From a virus, in the IMG/VR virus record IMGVR_UViG_3300013286_000049, positions 1-26,216 of that record: a stretch of DNA of 26,216 nucleotides; one strand, 5' to 3'. Shown one piece after another: positions 22,969 to 26,216 of this stretch. A model generated the notes under the pieces. That model had not been told where the DNA came from, searched no databases, and was given only the letters and a program-made list of their open reading frames with translations. A program made the position numbers and the translations under genes. Positions within the stretch are counted from its first letter, which is position 1. Each line of letters begins with the position of its first letter.

Positions 22969-24699
22969 ATGACTTGGAAAAAATATTTTACACCTGTGAG
23001 CGTTGAGGGTCAGCTGAGCACCATATCAGGCATGACCAATGGCAACAGACCAGGTCCAGCTCGCAGCAACTACAGCAGTTATTTGCCTGATGTTTATACA
23101 GGCAGTCCTAATCGTATTGAACGCTATCAGCAGTATGAAACCATGGACTCGGACCCTGAAGTCAATGCAGCCTTGGACATACTAGCGGAGTTCTGCACAC
23201 AAAAACTTAAAGATAATAAGAGTGCATTTGCTGTGAAGTGGCGCAGTAAGGCCACCAATATTGAAGTACGAGTGTTGGGTGAATATCTCCAACAATGGAA
23301 CAAGTTGCAGAAATTTGATGTGAGAATTTTTAGAATCATGCGTAACGTGTTCAAGTATGGAGATGCGTTTTTTATTCGTGATCCTGAAACACAAAAGTGG
23401 TCATGGGTTGATACAGCACAGGTTATCAAGGTAATAGTGAATGAAAGCGAAGGCAAGAAACCCGAGCAGTACGTGATCAAGAACATAGCTCCTAACTTTG
23501 AAAGCCTTGTGGCCACACAGATAACACCAAATATCAATCCACGCAACAACGGCGCAACTTCAGGCGGGAGTGTGGGATACACAGGCACAGGCAGTCAAGC
23601 TGGCGTGGGCGTGGCTGGATCCAGCAGCTCTAATAGATTTGGCCTGCAACAAACAGAACATGCTATCAACAGCGAACACGTGGTGCATCTCAGTCTCAGT
23701 GAAGGCCTTGACAACAATTTTCCATTTGGCAACAGTCTGTTGGAAAATGTGTACAAGGTGTACAAGCAAAAAGAGCTGTTGGAAGATGCTATACTGATCT
23801 ACAGAATACAGCGAGCTCCGGAACGCAGAGTGTTTTCAATTGATGTGGGCAACATGCCCAGCCATTTGGCCATGGCCTTTGTGGAACGAGTCAAGAACGA
23901 AATACATCAGCGCAGAATTCCTAGCCAAAGTGGTGGCGGACAAAATGTGATTGATTCAGCATACAACCCACTCAGCATCAACGAAGACTACTTTTTCCCC
24001 AAAACCGCAGACGGTAAAGGTAGTGATGTGAAAATGTTGGAAGGCGGTAAAAATATAGGAGAAATAGATGACCTTAAATACTTTACGAACAAACTTTTTC
24101 GTGGCCTTAGGATTCCTAGCAGTTACTTACCTACAGGTCAGGACGATTCGCAATCCAACTTCAACGATGGAAGAGTCGGCACAGCTTATATACAAGAATT
24201 ACGATTTAACAAGTATTGCGAGCGATTGCAAAGCCTAGTAAGCACAGTGTTTGACGAAGAATTCAAACTGTATCTCAATTGCAAAGGCATGAATATTGAC
24301 CCTAGCTTGTTTGAACTCAACTTCAATCCTCCCATGAACTTTGCAAGTAGCCGTCAAGCGGCCATAGATGCAGAGCGTATTAACACATTTAACACTATTC
24401 AAGCAGTGCCATACATGAGCAAACGATTTGCCATGAAGCGTTTTCTAGCACTCACAGACGAAGAGTTGGCAGACAACGAACGCTTGTGGGCAGAAGAAAG
24501 TGGCAAAGGCGAACCAACTACCACAGATGCTGCAGGCGAACTGCGTAGCGCAGGCATAAGTGCCAGTGGACTGGAAGGGGACATGGGCATGGCGGGCGAT
24601 CTGTCAGCTCCTGAAGACATGCAAGCTCCTGAAGGCGACATGGGTGCAGGTGCCCCTCCCGTGGCGGCACAACCAGGTGCAGCTCCACCTGTTGCATAA
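22969..24699 (+). CDS. gp20: Portal protein gp20
   Basis: The 576-aa product is the T4-like portal, the dodecameric ring at one head vertex that starts prohead assembly and passes DNA. Diagnostic stretches in order: RYQQYETMDSDPEVNAALDI, LAEFCTQ, RNVFKYGDAFFIRDPETQKW, HVVHLSLSEGLDNNFPFGNS, RIQRAPERRVFSIDVGNMPS, DLKYFTNKLFRGLRIPSSYL and FNDGRVGTAYIQELRFNKYC. T4 gp20 is 524 aa. A Gly/Ser/Thr-rich insert (about 192-225) and a Met/Gly/Ala/Pro-rich acidic tail after about 525 account for the extra length. The ATG follows the previous stop TAA directly, with AAAGGGA as ribosome site. The stop TAA is itself part of the late-type box of the next gene. Confidence 0.96.
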   Translation: MTWKKYFTPVSVEGQLSTISGMTNGNRPGPARSNYSSYLPDVYTGSPNRIERYQQYETMDSDPEVNAALDILAEFCTQKLKDNKSAFAVKWRSKATNIEVRVLGEYLQQWNKLQKFDVRIFRIMRNVFKYGDAFFIRDPETQKWSWVDTAQVIKVIVNESEGKKPEQYVIKNIAPNFESLVATQITPNINPRNNGATSGGSVGYTGTGSQAGVGVAGSSSSNRFGLQQTEHAINSEHVVHLSLSEGLDNNFPFGNSLLENVYKVYKQKELLEDAILIYRIQRAPERRVFSIDVGNMPSHLAMAFVERVKNEIHQRRIPSQSGGGQNVIDSAYNPLSINEDYFFPKTADGKGSDVKMLEGGKNIGEIDDLKYFTNKLFRGLRIPSSYLPTGQDDSQSNFNDGRVGTAYIQELRFNKYCERLQSLVSTVFDEEFKLYLNCKGMNIDPSLFELNFNPPMNFASSRQAAIDAERINTFNTIQAVPYMSKRFAMKRFLALTDEELADNERLWAEESGKGEPTTTDAAGELRSAGISASGLEGDMGMAGDLSAPEDMQAPEGDMGAGAPPVAAQPGAAPPVA

Positions 24700-24702
24700 A
24701 TA
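24695..24702 (+). promoter_or_regulatory. Late-type box CATAAATA at the gp20 stop
   Basis: CATAAATAC, 7 of 8 matches to TATAAATA, overlaps the gp20 stop codon. The predicted start at 24708 coincides with the next gene's ATG (24707-24709), so a transcript from it would be leaderless or start within the codon. It could also be chance, since TAA is needed as the stop. Confidence 0.4.
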
Positions 24703-24706
24703 CAGC

Positions 24707-24946
24707 ATGATACTGAGAGAACTTTTTTATATTGATCCGGACACTAGGCATGTGGCAAATGATCTGCGTTATGATGCAGGTAGAGATGGCGGCCAACTGC
24801 ACAGGGCTGACTCAAGAAAAACTAGACTGACTCTTAGACAAATTAATGAGTTGAGAAAAAGCAGCGAAGCGCACATACTGGAACAAGAGAGCGAATTGGA
24901 ATTTATACATGCCATGTATGCAACTCCGGCAGCTCCGCCCGCATAA
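24707..24946 (+). CDS. Small head-module protein of unknown function (79 aa)
   Basis: The product begins MILRELFYIDPDTRHVANDL. It has an Arg-rich centre (SRKTRLTLRQINELRKSSEA), then an acidic helix (HILEQESELEFIHAMYATPA) and ends APPA. I associate this wording with a small gene that follows portal gp20 in environmental T4-likes; its function is unknown to me. It lies between portal and prohead-core genes, so a role in prohead assembly is possible. There is no clear ribosome site before the ATG 7 nt after the gp20 stop; it may be coupled to gp20 or read from a leaderless late transcript. A terminator-like hairpin follows. Confidence 0.8.
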   Translation: MILRELFYIDPDTRHVANDLRYDAGRDGGQLHRADSRKTRLTLRQINELRKSSEAHILEQESELEFIHAMYATPAAPPA

Positions 24947-24950
24947 TCTA

Positions 24951-24976
24951 AAAAAAGGTTGTTTTGACCTCTTTTC
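24951..24976 (+). terminator. Probable intrinsic terminator after the gp20 pair
   Basis: AAAAAAGGT, a 7-nt loop TGTTTTG, then ACCTCTTTT can pair over most of its length (one A-C mismatch), and the 3' arm is T-rich. The stem is short on GC, so strength is doubtful. Its place directly after a gene and before a new late promoter fits a terminator. Confidence 0.5.
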
Positions 24977-24988
24977 ACACCTTATCTA

Positions 24989-25011
24989 TACACTTTTTTA
25001 ATAAAAGTGTA
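24989..25011. repeat. Inverted repeat TACACTTTT-TTAAT-AAAAGTGTA
   Basis: Nine-base perfect arms (24989-24997 and 25003-25011) with a 5-nt centre. The right arm overlaps the late-type box of gp67. It is AT-rich, so it is a weak RNA terminator but a reasonable operator-like dyad. Confidence 0.5.
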
Positions 25012-25015
25012 AATA
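25008..25015 (+). promoter_or_regulatory. Late-type promoter of gp67 (TGTAAATA)
   Basis: TGTAAATATAATAC has 7 of 8 matches to TATAAATA. The predicted start near 25021 leaves a 32-nt leader containing AGGAG before the ATG at 25053. A sigma70-like TATAAT (25014-25019) overlaps it but has no -35 partner. Confidence 0.5.
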
Positions 25016-25052
25016 TAATACAGCCTTGAACCATAATCACAGGAGAATAAAC

Positions 25053-25895
25053 ATGACTGACCGCGCTCAATTTGAAGCAATGCTTGAAGCTTTGATCAAT
25101 GATGACCAAGACCAAGCCAAAGAAATATTCCACAACATTGTGGTAGGCAAAAGCCGTGAAATCTACGAAGAACTACTAGCAGAAGATTTCTCCTCAGCCG
25201 AAGCCAACAAAGCCATGGGTGGACACGCCAAGTCAGATGACATGGAAGAAGAAAACATGGAAGAAGAACAGGACGACATGGATGGTGAAGATGAACTAGA
25301 CATGGATGGTGAAGATGATGACATGGATGACGAAGAAGAGCCAGAAATGGACATGGACAGCGATGACAATAGCGATATGGAAGATCGCGTGATGGATCTT
25401 GAAGATGCATTGGAAGACCTGAAAGCAGAATTTGAACAGCTCATGGCTGATGAAGAGCATGAGCCAGCACACTCAGACGGCATGGATGATCCTGACATGA
25501 TGGGAGGTGACCACATGATGGGAGGTGACCACATGGGTGACGAAGATGATATGGAAGCCATGATGGAGTATGTGAACAAGGTTGGCAATCCAGTGCATGG
25601 TGACAACGGTGTCAACACACTATCTACCATCGACAACATGGCCAACAACATGGGCGGTACAACTGCTAACATCGCAAAGAATTTTTCAACAACCTCAGGT
25701 GGTACACAAGGCGGATTGTTAGCGCCCAATGCCAAGGTAGAAAATTTTGGCAACATCAATGTGCCAGGCGCGAAAGCTGGTAAGACTGCATTTAAAAAGC
25801 AAGAACCAGGTCATGGCGCTGAAAAAGCCGGTAAGAAAGAGACAGCAGACAACAAGCAAAGCATGTTGAATGGCGCTCCAAAGCGTAACAAATAA
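25053..25895 (+). CDS. gp67: Prohead core protein, gp67-like with expanded acidic region (280 aa)
   Basis: The N-terminus (MTDRAQFEAMLEALINDDQD, then QAKEIFHNIVVGKSREIYEE) matches the short helical head of T4 gp67/PIP, a prohead core protein later cut by the gp21 protease. As in T4 gp67 (80 aa) an acidic region follows, but here it is far longer (about residues 60-180, almost all Asp, Glu and Met). It includes repeats of DMDGEDE and a tandem MMGGDH. The C-terminal third is different: a Gly/Asn/Thr-rich linker (HGDNGVNTLSTIDNMANNMG) and a Lys-rich tail ending APKRNK. A gp22-type scaffold role cannot be excluded. The ATG at 25053 follows AGGAG by 7 nt; an upstream TTG at 25026 would read through the ribosome site and is rejected. 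gp21 follows 20 nt downstream. Confidence 0.82.
   Translation: MTDRAQFEAMLEALINDDQDQAKEIFHNIVVGKSREIYEELLAEDFSSAEANKAMGGHAKSDDMEEENMEEEQDDMDGEDELDMDGEDDDMDDEEEPEMDMDSDDNSDMEDRVMDLEDALEDLKAEFEQLMADEEHEPAHSDGMDDPDMMGGDHMMGGDHMGDEDDMEAMMEYVNKVGNPVHGDNGVNTLSTIDNMANNMGGTTANIAKNFSTTSGGTQGGLLAPNAKVENFGNINVPGAKAGKTAFKKQEPGHGAEKAGKKETADNKQSMLNGAPKRNK
25497..25532 (+). repeat. Tandem 18-nt repeat in gp67-like gene
   Basis: ATGATGGGAGGTGACCAC occurs twice head to tail (25497-25514, 25515-25532), followed by a partial third ATGGGTGAC. It encodes MMGGDH-MMGGDH-MGD. Exact nucleotide identity suggests recent slippage duplication. Confidence 0.85.
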
Positions 25896-25915
25896 TACAA
25901 GAAACATTGAAAAAC

Positions 25916-26216
25916 ATGTTGTACCTCCGAGAGAATCTCAGTTTCAACGAAGCAAAAATGATCGTTGAATCTGATGACAAAGATGGGAAAAGTTTATACA
26001 TGTCCGGGATTTGTATCCAGGGCGGTATAAAAAACGCCAACCAGCGTGTTTACCCTGTTAATGAGATTGGCAAGGCTGTCAAAACCCTTAATGATCAGAT
26101 TCAAAACGGTTATTCAGTTCTCGGAGAAGTGGATCATCCAGATGATCTAAAAATTAACCTGGACCGTGTGAGCCACATGATAACAAACATGTGGATGGAC
26201 GGCCCAAATGGTTACG
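25916..26216 (+). CDS. gp21: Prohead core scaffold protein and protease gp21 (partial, N-terminus)
   Basis: The first 100 codons are in the window: MLYLRENLSFNEAKMIVESD, then MSGICIQGGIKNANQRVYPV, NGYSVLGEVDHPDDLKINLD and RVSHMITNMWMDGPNGY. The QGGIKNANQRVYP and GEVDHP(D/E) motifs are typical of T4-like gp21, a serine prohead protease; the His of VDHP is the expected catalytic histidine, and the Ser region lies beyond the edge. gp21 cleaves core and capsid proteins after the prohead is complete. The gene starts 20 nt after the gp67-like stop with only an A-rich, weak ribosome site, so coupling with gp67 is likely. The order portal, core protein, protease matches T4 20-67-68-21, with gp68 not seen. 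Confidence 0.93.
   Translation, partial: MLYLRENLSFNEAKMIVESDDKDGKSLYMSGICIQGGIKNANQRVYPVNEIGKAVKTLNDQIQNGYSVLGEVDHPDDLKINLDRVSHMITNMWMDGPNGY

Noticed and set aside
25026-25052. Longer TTG start for the gp67-like gene
   Set aside because: The extension translates the AGGAG ribosome site (HRRI), which belongs to ATG 25053.
25497-25532. Direct repeats as a CRISPR or mobile element
   Set aside because: They are in-frame tandem codons (MMGGDH) in an acidic coding region without spacers.

Overview
The window is a late-gene and recombination segment of a T4-like (Tevenvirinae-type) contractile-tailed phage. Baseplate, portal, prohead-core and late-sigma proteins are recognisable by sequence and stand in T4-like neighbourhoods. 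Gene sizes (baseplate wedge gp6 of 1162 aa, and a giant protein of more than 1200 aa behind it) and wording resemble the 'far' T4-likes of marine and freshwater bacterioplankton more than coliphage T4. The host cannot be read from the window. There are no photosynthesis genes, tRNAs, IS elements or CRISPR arrays.

Layout. (1) 1-12810, minus strand, read right to left: a baseplate operon gp48-like, gp53, a 767-aa probable hub protein, gp5 (no lysozyme domain seen), gp25, then gp6 from its own late promoter, then a giant gp7-position protein that runs off the left edge. Genes are packed with 1-2 nt gaps or overlaps. (2) 12811-12890: a divergent control region. A near-consensus sigma70-type promoter faces right to the late sigma factor, and a T4-late-type element faces left to the baseplate operon. 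(3) 12891-17486, plus strand: gp55 (late sigma), gp47 and gp46 (Mre11/Rad50-like recombination nuclease), two small unknown genes and a GIY-YIG nuclease-like protein, mostly with overlapping ends. (4) 17487-17927: 441 bp without a convincing gene, containing several hairpins. (5) 17928-19172, plus: a 414-aa unknown protein. (6) 19173-20221, minus: gp26 and an overlapping -1-frame gp51-position ORF with a slippery heptamer at the overlap. (7) 20222-20283: a symmetric pair of late promoter boxes. (8) 20284-26216, plus: an 894-aa tape-measure candidate, portal gp20, a 79-aa conserved-looking protein, a gp67-like acidic prohead core protein, and the start of prohead protease gp21.

How the parts work together. 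gp55 should direct host RNA polymerase to TAAATA-type late promoters, seven of which I find just upstream of structural genes. gp46/47 serve recombination-dependent replication. The minus genes build the baseplate, hub and tube cap. gp26 with its frameshift partner, beside the tape-measure candidate, resembles the tail-assembly chaperone plus tape-measure arrangement of other tailed phages. gp20, gp67 and gp21 start the head module. The most interesting points are the predicted -1 frameshift, the symmetric late promoter between chaperone and tape measure, the overlapping early/late promoters at gp55/gp48 with a 15-bp motif repeated at the gp6 promoter, and the structured 441-bp gap.
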